Part shown: positions 1-8,122 of the stretch, one piece after another | How the letters are laid out: each line of letters opens with the position of its first letter | How positions within the stretch are numbered: position 1 is the first letter of the stretch | The notes under the pieces: generated by a model | The model's database searches: none | What the model was told of the DNA's origin: nothing | The model's input: the letters and a program-made list of their open reading frames with translations, nothing else | Translations under genes and position numbers: made by a program | Assembly: GCA_964653075.1 (NCBI GenBank) | Contig: CAZZAX010000019.1 | Span: forward strand, 1 to 56,133 | Origin: NIOZ-UU13 sp964653075 | GTDB lineage: Bacteria; Planctomycetota; Phycisphaerae; Sedimentisphaerales; Anaerobacaceae | Length of the DNA stretch: 56,133 bases | Reading direction: 5' to 3'

Positions 1-507
1 GAGACGATGTATCTCGCAGAGAGTTTTGAAGGCATCGGGGGTGTTTCTTATCCCGAAACCCATAGTAACGACATCGAAGGATTCGTCCGGTAGGCCGCTG
101 TCAACTGCATCAGAGCGAACCAGGCTTACCCGGTCGGTGAGTTTATGTTTGGCTATTCTTTTCCGGCATAAAGCCAGCATATTTTCAGATATGTCCAGAC
201 CGACTGCTTCTGTAATGTTGGGATTTCTGCGGAGCAGTGAAATTAATAAATCACCGGTGCCTGTTGCAAGGTCGAGAGCCTTCAATTTTTTTTCTTTACT
301 GACGGTGCTTGCGAGCTTTCGGCGCCATAAAAAATCCCACCCGAATGACAGGACGTGATTTAGAAGCACGTAGTAAGGTGCGATACTGTCGAACATTCGG
401 CAAACAGCATCCGGGGATGAGCTGTTGACAGGTTTCTGATTGGAAAGATTCTGTTTCGAGGCTCGATTGTAAGCCGGATGTTCTGGCGCTGGTTCCGGGT
501 CAGTCAT
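1..507 (-). CDS. ubiE: UbiE/MenG-type quinone methyltransferase, N-terminal part (truncated by window edge)
   Basis: The minus-strand frame is open from an ATG at 507 to the window edge and gives 169 residues of an expected ~230-250. Seen: the SAM-binding motif I (ALDLATGTGD) and, near the edge, FDVVTMGFGIRNTPD, which closely matches the family signature around the FGIRN stretch of UbiE/COQ5. An 'MFDSIAPYYVLLNHVLSFGWD' like stretch, typical of the family N-terminus, is also present after a ~35-residue polar extension. Family knowledge: C-methylation of demethylmenaquinone or a ubiquinone precursor at the membrane, using SAM. MenG is more likely than UbiE in an anaerobic planctomycete, but this fragment cannot decide it. 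pyrF lies 77 bp upstream on the same strand. Confidence 0.85.
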   Translation of the reverse strand, partial: MTDPEPAPEHPAYNRASKQNLSNQKPVNSSSPDAVCRMFDSIAPYYVLLNHVLSFGWDFLWRRKLASTVSKEKKLKALDLATGTGDLLISLLRRNPNITEAVGLDISENMLALCRKRIAKHKLTDRVSLVRSDAVDSGLPDESFDVVTMGFGIRNTPDAFKTLCEIHRL

Positions 508-584
508 ATCAAACCTGCGGATGCCGTATTTCAACGGTGCTTTATTAGTTCGGTATTTGAGGCTCAGATATTATTATGTCCGAG

Positions 585-1535
585 TTAGAGCTTTGTCTGC
601 ATGGCATTCGCCAAATCAACTTTTGCGTCGATGACGGCCTGCTCGATGCATCTTTTCCAGTCATCGCCGTACTGGCTTTTGTATTTCGGCTTTTCATAGG
701 CGTAGATAATCGAGCGCGAGGCGTTGATTAAAGCTCCGGTGCCGTCCGCTTTGCAGAACCTGACGCAGTCGGCGGCCTCGGCGCCCTGAGAGCCGTAGCC
801 AGGGATAAGGAACCAGACTTTATCATACTTTTGACGCAGAGCAGTCGTTACCTGCGGAGCAGTGCCGCCGACGACCATTCCGACATTACTGTAACCACGA
901 CTACCAATTCGCTCATCTTTATTGGCGATTTGGCCGACGACTTCGGCAAGTTTTTCATACATTGCCTGGTCGTTAGCATCTGTAAAATCCTGAATTGCCG
1001 CTGCGGAAGGATTGCTGGTACGAACCAGCACGAAGACTCCTTTACCCTGCTTGTCGGCCATTTCAGCAAAAGGTTCGATACCGTCTGTTCCCGTGTACCC
1101 GTTGACGGTTATGGCATCGGGAGCAAGTGTGTCCTCGAGGCCGGCCAGCTCCGGATTTTCGAGATGAGCAGCGGCGTAGGCTTCTGCTGTATGTCCTATG
1201 TCACCGCGTTTTACGTCGCCGATTATTTCCAGGCCCAGCTCATCGGCTTCGGAAATCAGGGAATAGTAAGTCTCGAGGCCTTCCCAGAGATACTTTTCAA
1301 AAAACGCAATGTTTATTTTCACAGCGGGGACCATCGGCGCAACGATTCGCATTGTCTGTGTGCAGAAATCGAAGATGGCATCGACCGCGGCGGCGGCATC
1401 AGACTCGTCGTTCATCTGGCGATGGTTTCTTATTTCCGAGGGCAGCCTGTTGTAAACGGGGTCCAGGCCGACAATAAGAGAAGTTTTTTTGGATTTCACA
1501 GCGTCACAGAGACGGTCAGCAAAATGACTTGCCAT
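585..1535 (-). CDS. pyrF: Orotidine 5'-phosphate decarboxylase, type 2
   Basis: A 316-residue protein that decarboxylates OMP to UMP, the last step of de novo pyrimidine synthesis. Seen: the substrate-binding start IVGLDP (21-26), the lysine segment VKINIAFFE (72-80), and the catalytic D-x-K-x-x-x-D motif DVKRGD (D107, K109, D112) followed by IGHTA. The phosphate-binding segments VGGTAPQ and PGYGSQGA are also present. The length (>300 residues) and the DVKRGDIG form fit the type-2 (mycobacterial/planctomycete) subfamily rather than the ~230-residue type 1. The ATG at 1535 has AAGGA about 8 nt upstream. It is likely transcribed with the downstream methyltransferase. Confidence 0.95.
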   Translation of the reverse strand: MASHFADRLCDAVKSKKTSLIVGLDPVYNRLPSEIRNHRQMNDESDAAAAVDAIFDFCTQTMRIVAPMVPAVKINIAFFEKYLWEGLETYYSLISEADELGLEIIGDVKRGDIGHTAEAYAAAHLENPELAGLEDTLAPDAITVNGYTGTDGIEPFAEMADKQGKGVFVLVRTSNPSAAAIQDFTDANDQAMYEKLAEVVGQIANKDERIGSRGYSNVGMVVGGTAPQVTTALRQKYDKVWFLIPGYGSQGAEAADCVRFCKADGTGALINASRSIIYAYEKPKYKSQYGDDWKRCIEQAVIDAKVDLANAMQTKL

Positions 1536-1591
1536 TTTTTAATCCTTATAAACAGAAAAATCTTTTAATAAACAATTGAACCACTATAATC

Positions 1592-2317
1592 ATGCGAATG
1601 GATTTTAGCAAGACAGAAATACAAAGAACTGAAGCAGATTTGAAAAATCGCAAAAAAGCGAGACTCATAAAACTGGTTCGCTGGCTTCTGGTCGATTTGG
1701 CGGTAGCGGCTATTGTGTTCGCCGTGCTGTTATACAGGCCCGGCCGTTATAAGCCGGCTGACTCGGAAAACTACAGGACCGGAGAGGTCAGTCCATATCT
1801 TACAAATGAATTATCACCTGCCGTTTATAACGGTGCTCAACGTGCTAAGCCATACGATGTTATTATCACACAAGACGGGCTAAACGACATTATTGCACGG
1901 GGCAACTGGCCGATGGAGTCCGAGGGTATCCTGTTGTATGCACCGGCGGCGCTTTTTGTCCCGGGCAGGCTCGTGCTTATGGGAACGGCAGACGCAAAAG
2001 GTGTGGAATTTGTGGTAACTATAGAGCTGGAGCCAACAATTGATGAAGAGGGTCTTTTGAATCTGCAGGTAGCGAAAGTGAAAGTCGGGGCTATGAATAT
2101 TACACCTCTTGCCAAAATAATAGCCAAAAAGATGTACATGCAGAGGATGTCCGGTTTAGAAGTAGATACAAAGGCTTTGCAGACACAAATAGTTGCTTCA
2201 TTGCTGACTGATGAGCCTTTTGATCCTGTTTTCAGTATTGACGATAAAAAGGTGCGGATTGAAAAAATTACTATCGAAAATGAAAAATTATTAGCTCATC
2301 TGGTCCCGGCATCGTAA
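1592..2317 (+). CDS. Membrane-anchored protein of unknown function
   Basis: A 241-residue protein. I do not recognise the family. Seen: a short charged N-terminus, one strong membrane segment at about residues 29-47, then an extracytoplasmic domain of ~190 residues without Cys. Its topology resembles an N-in single-pass anchor. Two ATGs (1592 and 1598) are possible. A perfect TATAAT sits at 1585-1590, only 1-7 nt before them, so the mRNA could start at or near the second ATG (leaderless), although no good -35 is visible. It is divergent from pyrF with a 56-bp gap. No partner function is evident. Confidence 0.7.
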   Translation: MRMDFSKTEIQRTEADLKNRKKARLIKLVRWLLVDLAVAAIVFAVLLYRPGRYKPADSENYRTGEVSPYLTNELSPAVYNGAQRAKPYDVIITQDGLNDIIARGNWPMESEGILLYAPAALFVPGRLVLMGTADAKGVEFVVTIELEPTIDEEGLLNLQVAKVKVGAMNITPLAKIIAKKMYMQRMSGLEVDTKALQTQIVASLLTDEPFDPVFSIDDKKVRIEKITIENEKLLAHLVPAS

Positions 2318-2474
2318 CAAGTCCACTTCTTTATACCTTATCATTCGATACAAACGCGGTTTTGGGGTTAATAATTGTAATATTTTAGGACCTTGCTATT
2401 TTGGGCTAATTTATCCGTTATTTTGCCTGCTCAGGATATGGATTAAAAATTATACAAATTCGACAAAAATATTA

Positions 2475-2503
2475 TTGCCATTGACGTATTTGACGATTAT
2501 TAT
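2475..2503 (+). promoter_or_regulatory. sigma70-type promoter of the nusA leader RNA
   Basis: TTGCCA (2475-2480), a 17-bp spacer, then TATTAT (2498-2503). The predicted transcription start is ~2510. The surrounding 2318-2470 is AT-rich with no coding signal, so all of 2318-2899 is regulatory or empty apart from this unit. Confidence 0.55.
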
Positions 2504-2509
2504 AAAAGG

Positions 2510-2828
2510 TTTGGTTATAAGGATTAACGGCTACCAAAGCTAAACTTTGAATTAAGAGGCATAAAAATGGTTTTGACAGGATTAGCAAACAGTGCAAAGT
2601 AGGCGAACAACATTTTGCCTGCACGGATGCATTTCTGCGCATGATGGTGGCTTGGAAATCGGTTTTCTGCTTCAATTGTCGGAAAACGAACGAGGTTTTT
2701 CAGTATCGGAGGCAGATGATGTAGGATAAAGTACAACTACAACCTCTGTTCGTTTTGCGTGCCGGGGAACCTCTTTAAGATGGTTCCGGCATATGAAGTG
2801 GAAACGTGGATAGTTTCCATTTTTTTTT
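2510..2828 (+). ncRNA. Structured nusA leader or independent small RNA with competing helices
   Basis: The ~320 nt between the promoter and a terminator hold several complementary segments. There is a bulged hairpin GTGC/AGGC (2592-2604) with GCCT/GCAC (2617-2624). A 15-bp stem with one bulge pairs 2683-2697 (AAAACGAACGAGGTT) with 2741-2756 and encloses a TGTAG/CTACA stem. A further hairpin lies at 2761-2790 (GCC-GGAACC with GGTTCC-GGC). GTTTTC (2662-2667) can pair with GAAAAC (2682-2687), which excludes the long stem. GAGGTT (2692-2697) can pair with either AACCTC at 2741 or AACCTC at 2769. Competing helices ahead of a terminator are the usual plan of an attenuator or riboswitch. No known RNA family motif was recognised (RNase P, 6S, SRP, tmRNA checked by eye). 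It could equally be a free sRNA. Confidence 0.5.
2799..2828 (+). terminator. Intrinsic terminator upstream of nusA
   Basis: A 7-bp stem TGGAAAC (2799-2805) / GTTTCCA (2813-2819) with a 7-nt loop is followed directly by nine T (2820-2828). It lies 71 nt before the nusA start and has no gene in front of it, so it ends the leader RNA or acts as an attenuator for the nusA operon. Confidence 0.75.
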
Positions 2829-2899
2829 GTCCGAGACCATAAACAGGTTACGGGCCGGAAAAAGACAGTAAAACGGTGCTGTATTAAAGAGAAAAGATA

Positions 2900-4120
2900 A
2901 TGAGTCAGGAACTACTAAGAATCGTGGAAAATATCGCCCGGGATAAGAATATCGACAAGGAATCCATATTTGTGGACCTGGAAGAAGCAATGGTTTCGGC
3001 GGCAAGGAAGCACTTTGGTGAGCCGGAAAGCAATATAGTGGTAAATATCGATCGAAGCAACGGTCAGATCACAGCATCCAAAGACGACGAGAAAATCGAT
3101 ATCAAACGGCTCGGCCGAATCCCGGCCCAAACAGCCAAGCAGGTGATGATACAGAAGATAAGGGCTGACGAAAGAGACAGCATCTATGCCGAGTTCGTTC
3201 AGCGAAAGGGCGAAATCATTAGCGGCACAGTAGTACGATACGAAAGCGGAACGGTTATCGTTAATCTGGATAGGTGGACGGAAGCCTTTATGCCGAAAGG
3301 CGAGCAGATAATGGGCCAGACACATCGGGTGAGCGAGAGAATTCGATGCCTGATTCTCGACGTTAAAGAAACCTCTAATCAGGTCAAAATTATTCTTTCC
3401 CGGACTCATCCTGATTTTATCCGGCGACTGTTCGAATTAGAGGTGCCGGAGATTAGTGAAAAAATCATCGAAATAAGGGCATTGGCCCGAGAGGCGGGTT
3501 ATCGAACCAAAGTCGCGGTTACTTCATTCGATGAAAAGGTTGACCCGGTCGGTGCGTGCGTCGGTGTCCGAGGCAGCAGGATAAAGAATATAGTTGATGA
3601 GCTCGGGGGAGAGAAAATAGATATTGTCCGATGGAACGATTCGTCGCAGGTTCTGGTAGCGAATGCATTGATGCCGGCAAAAGTAAGCGAAATCGCCCTG
3701 TGTTTTGAATTAGGAAGAGCAACAGTCGTTGTGGATGAGGACCAGCTCAGCCTTGCCATCGGCAAGCACGGGCAAAACGTCCGCCTGGCAGCAAGATTAA
3801 CCGGCTGGGATATCGATATACTTACACCCGACGAATACAATCTGGGCATCGAAAGATTGACAAACTGCGTTAAAACAGTTGAAGGAGCCGGTGATACAAT
3901 TGTCGATAAGCTGATTGCATTGGGGATCATATCCCTTGGAGACCTTGATGATGTCGGGGTTGAACCACTGGTTAATGAGCTGAAGATTGACGCGGAAATC
4001 GCCGGTAAATTAGTTGCTGCTGCCCCGAAAGAAATCGAACGTCTGGAGGCGGAATCGAAAAAGAATGAGGCTGAGAAGCAGTTAAGCCAGCAGGCAAAAG
4101 CAGAAGATAACGAAGCATAG
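2900..4120 (+). CDS. nusA: Transcription termination/antitermination factor NusA
   Basis: A 406-residue NusA that binds RNA polymerase and nascent RNA and modulates pausing, termination and antitermination. Domains seen: the N-terminal polymerase-binding domain (~1-105), S1 (~107-170), KH1 with VGACVGVRGSRIKNI (217-231), KH2 with LAIGKHGQNVRLAARLTGWDIDI (285-307), then a helix-hairpin-helix tail rich in acidic residues and ending in a polar linker. The ATG follows an AGAGAAAAG purine tract. rimP, the normal upstream neighbour, is missing; a structured leader takes its place. infB starts 57 bp downstream. Confidence 0.96.
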   Translation: MSQELLRIVENIARDKNIDKESIFVDLEEAMVSAARKHFGEPESNIVVNIDRSNGQITASKDDEKIDIKRLGRIPAQTAKQVMIQKIRADERDSIYAEFVQRKGEIISGTVVRYESGTVIVNLDRWTEAFMPKGEQIMGQTHRVSERIRCLILDVKETSNQVKIILSRTHPDFIRRLFELEVPEISEKIIEIRALAREAGYRTKVAVTSFDEKVDPVGACVGVRGSRIKNIVDELGGEKIDIVRWNDSSQVLVANALMPAKVSEIALCFELGRATVVVDEDQLSLAIGKHGQNVRLAARLTGWDIDILTPDEYNLGIERLTNCVKTVEGAGDTIVDKLIALGIISLGDLDDVGVEPLVNELKIDAEIAGKLVAAAPKEIERLEAESKKNEAEKQLSQQAKAEDNEA

Positions 4121-4176
4121 ATATATCTCGAACGAGATATGATGTATTAAATACGGCTGAACCCGGAGATTTATAT

Positions 4177-6867
4177 TTGGCCAGTACGAGAGTTTACATT
4201 TTAGCGAAGGAGCTTGGTATAAAAAGCGCTGCGATTGTGAAGAAGTGCCAGGATGAGGGTCTGGAAGTAAAGAACCATATGTCGGTGTTGTCCGCCGGCC
4301 TGGCTGCGACTATTCGAGAGTGGTTCAGCGAAGGCGAAAATATTACGACTATTGAGACTTCTGAGAAGGTGGACCTGGAAAAGGTTCGAATCAAAAAGAA
4401 AAAGAAAAAAACAACAAAACCGGCAGAAGAAAAAACAAAAGTTAAGAAAACCAAACCGGCAAAGCCGGCAGCCGAGCGAACCAGGGCGGCGGCCGAAACA
4501 GCCATGGCAACAGAAACAGAAGCTGAAACTGAACAAATCGAAATTACAGATAAAGAGGATGTTTCGATAGCTCCTGTTGAAAAGGAAACAGCGATAACCA
4601 CATTAGAAGAGCCGCCGCCGATCGAAGAAAAGATAATCGAAGCACCACCAGGGCCGCCGCCGGAGCCTGAACCGATAGTGCCTGCCGGGCCGATTCTGGA
4701 GAAACCTGAGCCTGCCATATTGAGTGGGCCGCAGGTTGTTCGAGTAGAAGCACCGGAGCCTGTGCGACGACGGCCAAAGCCCAGGCCGAAAGTCAGATAC
4801 GACGCGCCTGTTACAGAGCCGTTGATGTACAGTCAACAGGAAGAGGACGAGCCGGCATCATTAACCGGCAAGGACAAAAAACCCGCCTCAAAACGGCAAA
4901 AAGAAAGAACTCATGGGCGAAGGCGGGACGGCCGAGATTTGGAAACGGTAAAGAAGCCTAAAGCCGGCAGCAGATGGCGGCAAAGAGATATTGAAGAAAG
5001 ACAAGCCCGCCTCGAAGCAGCCGGCGGTGAGGGATTGCGATTAAGACCGACTCGTAAAATCGCTTCCAAATCCAGGCAGAAAGTATCGGCGCCTGTCAGG
5101 CCCCAAAAAGCCGTTGTGAGTGAGCCAATCACCGTAAAAGATCTTTCTGCAGCTTTGGCGATTAAAGCGACGGATATCATTCAAAAGTTAATGCTGCAGG
5201 GAGTAATGGCGACGGCAAATCAGGTCATAAGTAACGAGGTTGCGGAAATGGTTTCTCTGGAGTTCGAGACTGAGCTGGTTGTGGAGCACAAAAGCACTCT
5301 GGAAGAACAGATAAAGTCAGAATTTGAAGAACGCAAGAGAAACAATCTTCAGAAACGTGCGGTTGTTGCTGCGATGCTCGGACACGTTGACCACGGCAAA
5401 ACCAGCCTGCTGGATAAAATCCGTTCGACTCATATAGCTTCCGGCGAAGCAGGCGGCATTACACAGCATATAGGGGCATCTGAAGTTAACTGGGACGATA
5501 AAAAAGTAACGTTTCTCGATACTCCGGGCCATGAGGCTTTTACCGCGATGCGTGCCAGAGGGGCCAATATGACCGACGTTGTGGTGCTGGTATTAGCGGC
5601 TGATGATGGAGTAATGCCCCAGACAATCGAGGCGATAGCCCACAGCAAAGCAGCGGGTGTTCCCATTATTGTTGCATTGAATAAAATAGATTTGCCAGGG
5701 TGCGATATAAATCGAATCTATTCCCAGTTGTCCGAGCAGGAGCTGACACCTGCCGAATGGGGAGGCGACACGGAAGTAGTCAAAACCAGCGCAATTACCG
5801 GTGAGGGTATAGATGACTTGCTCGAATCTCTGGATTACGTGGCGGAATTACTCGAGCTTAAGGCAGATGCCATAATCCCGGCAACAGGATGGGTAATCGA
5901 AGCCAGGATGTCGGCAAAACGCGGACCTGTGGCGACACTTCTAATCAAGGAAGGTCGCCTGAAGAAAGGTGAAGTGGTATTAGCTGGGGATGCCTACGGC
6001 AGAGTAAAAATGTTGAAAAACAGCTACGGCAAAACCATAAGGACAGGCACAAGCTCTATGCCGGTGGAGATAACGGGCCTTAGTGATGTCCCCCTGGCCG
6101 GTGATAGATTCTACTGTCTGGACGACATCAACAAGGCCAAGGCCGTCGCCGAAGAGAACCAAATACGCTCAAGAGAGAATTCTTTAGCTGAACGGACACA
6201 GGTAACATTAGACAATTTATTCAGCCAAATAGATGCCGGCAAAACAGAAACATTAAACCTTATCATCCGGGCCGACGTTCAGGGCTCCGTTGATGTTTTG
6301 AAAAAATATTTGTCCGAGCTGAGCGTCGAGGAAGTAAAGATTAATATTCTTCATGCCGCTCCGGGTGGTATTACAGAAGGGGATGTTGTGCTTGCCGAGG
6401 CGTCGAATGCCATTATCATCGGCTTCAATGTCGTCCCTGAAGAACATGCAGGCAAGACAGCAGAAGCCAAAGGGGTTGAGATAAGGCTGTACAATGTCAT
6501 CTACCGTATAACCGAAGATTTACAGAAATCAATGGTTGGACTGCTTGAGCCTGAAGAGACAGAAAAGGCGCTCGGAAGAGCTACTATAAGAAACACGTTT
6601 AAGATATCACGAATTGGTACAATTGCCGGCTGCTATGTCGGCAGCGGGCACGTAAGCAAGAATGCAAAGATGCGTCTCATACGCGACAACATCGTGCTCA
6701 AAGATAATCTCAGTGTCGAATCGCTAAAGCATTTCAAGGACGACGCACGTGAAGTGAAGACGGGCCTGGAGTGTGGAATTAAGATAGCAGGATTCGATGA
6801 TGTTAAAATTGATGACGTTCTTGAGTTTTATGAAATAGTGAAAGTAGCCAGAACCCTTTCGTCTTGA
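4177..6867 (+). CDS. infB: Translation initiation factor IF-2 (TTG start)
   Basis: An 896-residue GTPase that recruits fMet-tRNA to the 30S subunit and drives subunit joining. The start is a TTG at 4177: CGGAG lies at 4164-4168, and the protein then opens with ASTRVYILAKELGI, the conserved IF2_N start. Seen: IF2_N (~1-52); a long linker (~60-300) that is lysine-rich, then Pro/Glu-rich, then Arg-rich; a second IF2_N (~310-370); the G domain with G1 GHVDHGKT (402-409), switch I GGITQHIGA, G3 DTPGH (448-452), G4 NKID (502-505); then domains II, III and the C-terminal fMet-tRNA-binding domain. It is complete, and long because of the linker. rbfA follows after 17 bp. Confidence 0.97.
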   Translation: MASTRVYILAKELGIKSAAIVKKCQDEGLEVKNHMSVLSAGLAATIREWFSEGENITTIETSEKVDLEKVRIKKKKKKTTKPAEEKTKVKKTKPAKPAAERTRAAAETAMATETEAETEQIEITDKEDVSIAPVEKETAITTLEEPPPIEEKIIEAPPGPPPEPEPIVPAGPILEKPEPAILSGPQVVRVEAPEPVRRRPKPRPKVRYDAPVTEPLMYSQQEEDEPASLTGKDKKPASKRQKERTHGRRRDGRDLETVKKPKAGSRWRQRDIEERQARLEAAGGEGLRLRPTRKIASKSRQKVSAPVRPQKAVVSEPITVKDLSAALAIKATDIIQKLMLQGVMATANQVISNEVAEMVSLEFETELVVEHKSTLEEQIKSEFEERKRNNLQKRAVVAAMLGHVDHGKTSLLDKIRSTHIASGEAGGITQHIGASEVNWDDKKVTFLDTPGHEAFTAMRARGANMTDVVVLVLAADDGVMPQTIEAIAHSKAAGVPIIVALNKIDLPGCDINRIYSQLSEQELTPAEWGGDTEVVKTSAITGEGIDDLLESLDYVAELLELKADAIIPATGWVIEARMSAKRGPVATLLIKEGRLKKGEVVLAGDAYGRVKMLKNSYGKTIRTGTSSMPVEITGLSDVPLAGDRFYCLDDINKAKAVAEENQIRSRENSLAERTQVTLDNLFSQIDAGKTETLNLIIRADVQGSVDVLKKYLSELSVEEVKINILHAAPGGITEGDVVLAEASNAIIIGFNVVPEEHAGKTAEAKGVEIRLYNVIYRITEDLQKSMVGLLEPEETEKALGRATIRNTFKISRIGTIAGCYVGSGHVSKNAKMRLIRDNIVLKDNLSVESLKHFKDDAREVKTGLECGIKIAGFDDVKIDDVLEFYEIVKVARTLSS

Positions 6868-6884
6868 GGCGGGTAACGTGAATT

Positions 6885-7280
6885 ATGGCAACTCGAAGGC
6901 AGGAGAAAGTAGCTCGTGTGGTGAAAGAGGCGGTCAGTGACGCTGTTACTCACCATCTTAGTGACCCCCGTATCGAAGGGTTCGTGAGCGTTACGAGAGT
7001 TGAAATGTCGACTGATTTGCGCAATGCCAATGTGTATTTAAGCATTTTCGGCGGGGATGAAGCTTCTCAGAGTAAGACTTTTATGGCAATAACACACGCA
7101 AAAAGCCGAATACAATCTATGGTTGGCGGCAAATTGCAGAGCAAATTCTGTCCTGTATTGCATATTTACAGGGATGAGAAATTCAAAAAGACTTTAGAGA
7201 CAATGAGCCTGATAGACAAGGCCGTCGGTGAGCTGGAAAAAAGAGACGACGAAGAAAATTTAGACGACGAGGAAGTATAA
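6885..7280 (+). CDS. rbfA: 30S ribosome-binding factor RbfA
   Basis: A 131-residue factor that binds late 30S precursors at the 5' helix of 16S rRNA. Seen: the KH-like core with EAVSDAVTHHLSDPRI, VSVTRVEMSTDLRNANVYLSIF and the HIYRDEKFKKTLETM region typical of RbfA, then an acidic C-terminal tail. It lies directly after infB, the usual order. truB, often next, is absent. The 114-bp gap that follows contains only a short TCCCG/CGGGA hairpin (7288-7303). Confidence 0.93.
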   Translation: MATRRQEKVARVVKEAVSDAVTHHLSDPRIEGFVSVTRVEMSTDLRNANVYLSIFGGDEASQSKTFMAITHAKSRIQSMVGGKLQSKFCPVLHIYRDEKFKKTLETMSLIDKAVGELEKRDDEENLDDEEV

Positions 7281-7394
7281 GACGAAATCCCGGCTCTACG
7301 GGAGATGTGCCCTTGAATTTCATAGGCCAACAAACGCCGCTGAGAAAGCGAGGGAGCGACATTCAGATATTTACACTATCGGCAAGGGGCTGAT

Positions 7395-8111
7395 ATGAAG
7401 AACAGCAAAGATTATTCCAGGAAAATACAAAAACTACACAGCTCATTGAGCCGGAAATATCCGAAAGTTCGAAAAGTTGTCCACGACGAGCCGACGGATG
7501 CGATTGTTTATGCCATCATTTGCTCCAGGCTGGATGAGAAGACAACAGAATCCGCGATTAAGAAGTTCTCTGGTTATTTCATTGACCTGAACGATTTGCG
7601 TGTTTCTCGGATTGAAGAAATTGTTGAGATGCTGGGCGAGGATACACCTGTTACAAGGGCTGTAGCCTCGACAATCACTACTGTTCTGCGTGCCATATTC
7701 AATGATTATCATAAAATGAGCTTGGAGGCATTGAAGAAAATGGGCAAACGTCCCGCACGGCATATTCTTGAGAAAATGGAAGGCGCCAGCCGTTTTGTCG
7801 TCGATTATTGTATGCTGACTTCTCTACAGGGCCATGCAGTACCGCTCACCGAAGGAATGATAGAATATCTCAAAAGCAGGGAATTGGTCTATCCTGATGC
7901 GGATGAGCAGCAAATAGGGGGCTTTTTAGCCAAGCAGATTTCAGCAAAAAAGGGATATGACTTTTATTACCTCCTGCGTCGTGAAAGTGAAGCACACGGC
8001 AGCAAAAAGAAGAAAAAAACCAAAACCGCTTCTACAAAAAAGAAGACGACTAAAAGAAAAACGAAAACAGCTGCGAAGAAATTAACCAGGACTAAAAGGA
8101 AGAAAAAATAA
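7395..8111 (+). CDS. HhH-GPD (endonuclease III)-like protein without catalytic residues, with lysine-rich tail
   Basis: 238 residues. The first ~200 follow the Nth/HhH-GPD layout: an N-terminal helical part with DEPTDAIVYAIICSRLDEKT (31-50), resembling the 'PFELLVATILSAQTTD' region, and a hairpin-like segment LEKMEGASRFVVDYCML (125-141). The catalytic Lys of the G-V-G-R-K-T-A hairpin is replaced (GASRF), and the catalytic Asp segment (V-D-T-H) reads VPLTEG. There is no C-terminal 4Fe-4S cysteine cluster. Residues 203-238 are almost only Lys/Thr/Arg/Ala, like a histone-H1 tail. Inference: a DNA-binding, non-glycosylase relative. It sits between rbfA and hisG, 11 bp before hisG, probably in one operon. 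Confidence 0.6.
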   Translation: MKNSKDYSRKIQKLHSSLSRKYPKVRKVVHDEPTDAIVYAIICSRLDEKTTESAIKKFSGYFIDLNDLRVSRIEEIVEMLGEDTPVTRAVASTITTVLRAIFNDYHKMSLEALKKMGKRPARHILEKMEGASRFVVDYCMLTSLQGHAVPLTEGMIEYLKSRELVYPDADEQQIGGFLAKQISAKKGYDFYYLLRRESEAHGSKKKKKTKTASTKKKTTKRKTKTAAKKLTRTKRKKK

Positions 8112-8122
8112 TAAGAAAAACG

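Noticed and set aside
831..1568. 245-codon plus-strand frame
   Set aside because: Antisense to pyrF, with no family resemblance; shadow frame.
2560..2610. tmRNA-like 5' end (ATGGTTTTGACAGG ... GTGCAAAGTAGGCGA)
   Set aside because: No complementary acceptor stem, T-loop or CCA end downstream, and no tag frame; the similarity is chance.
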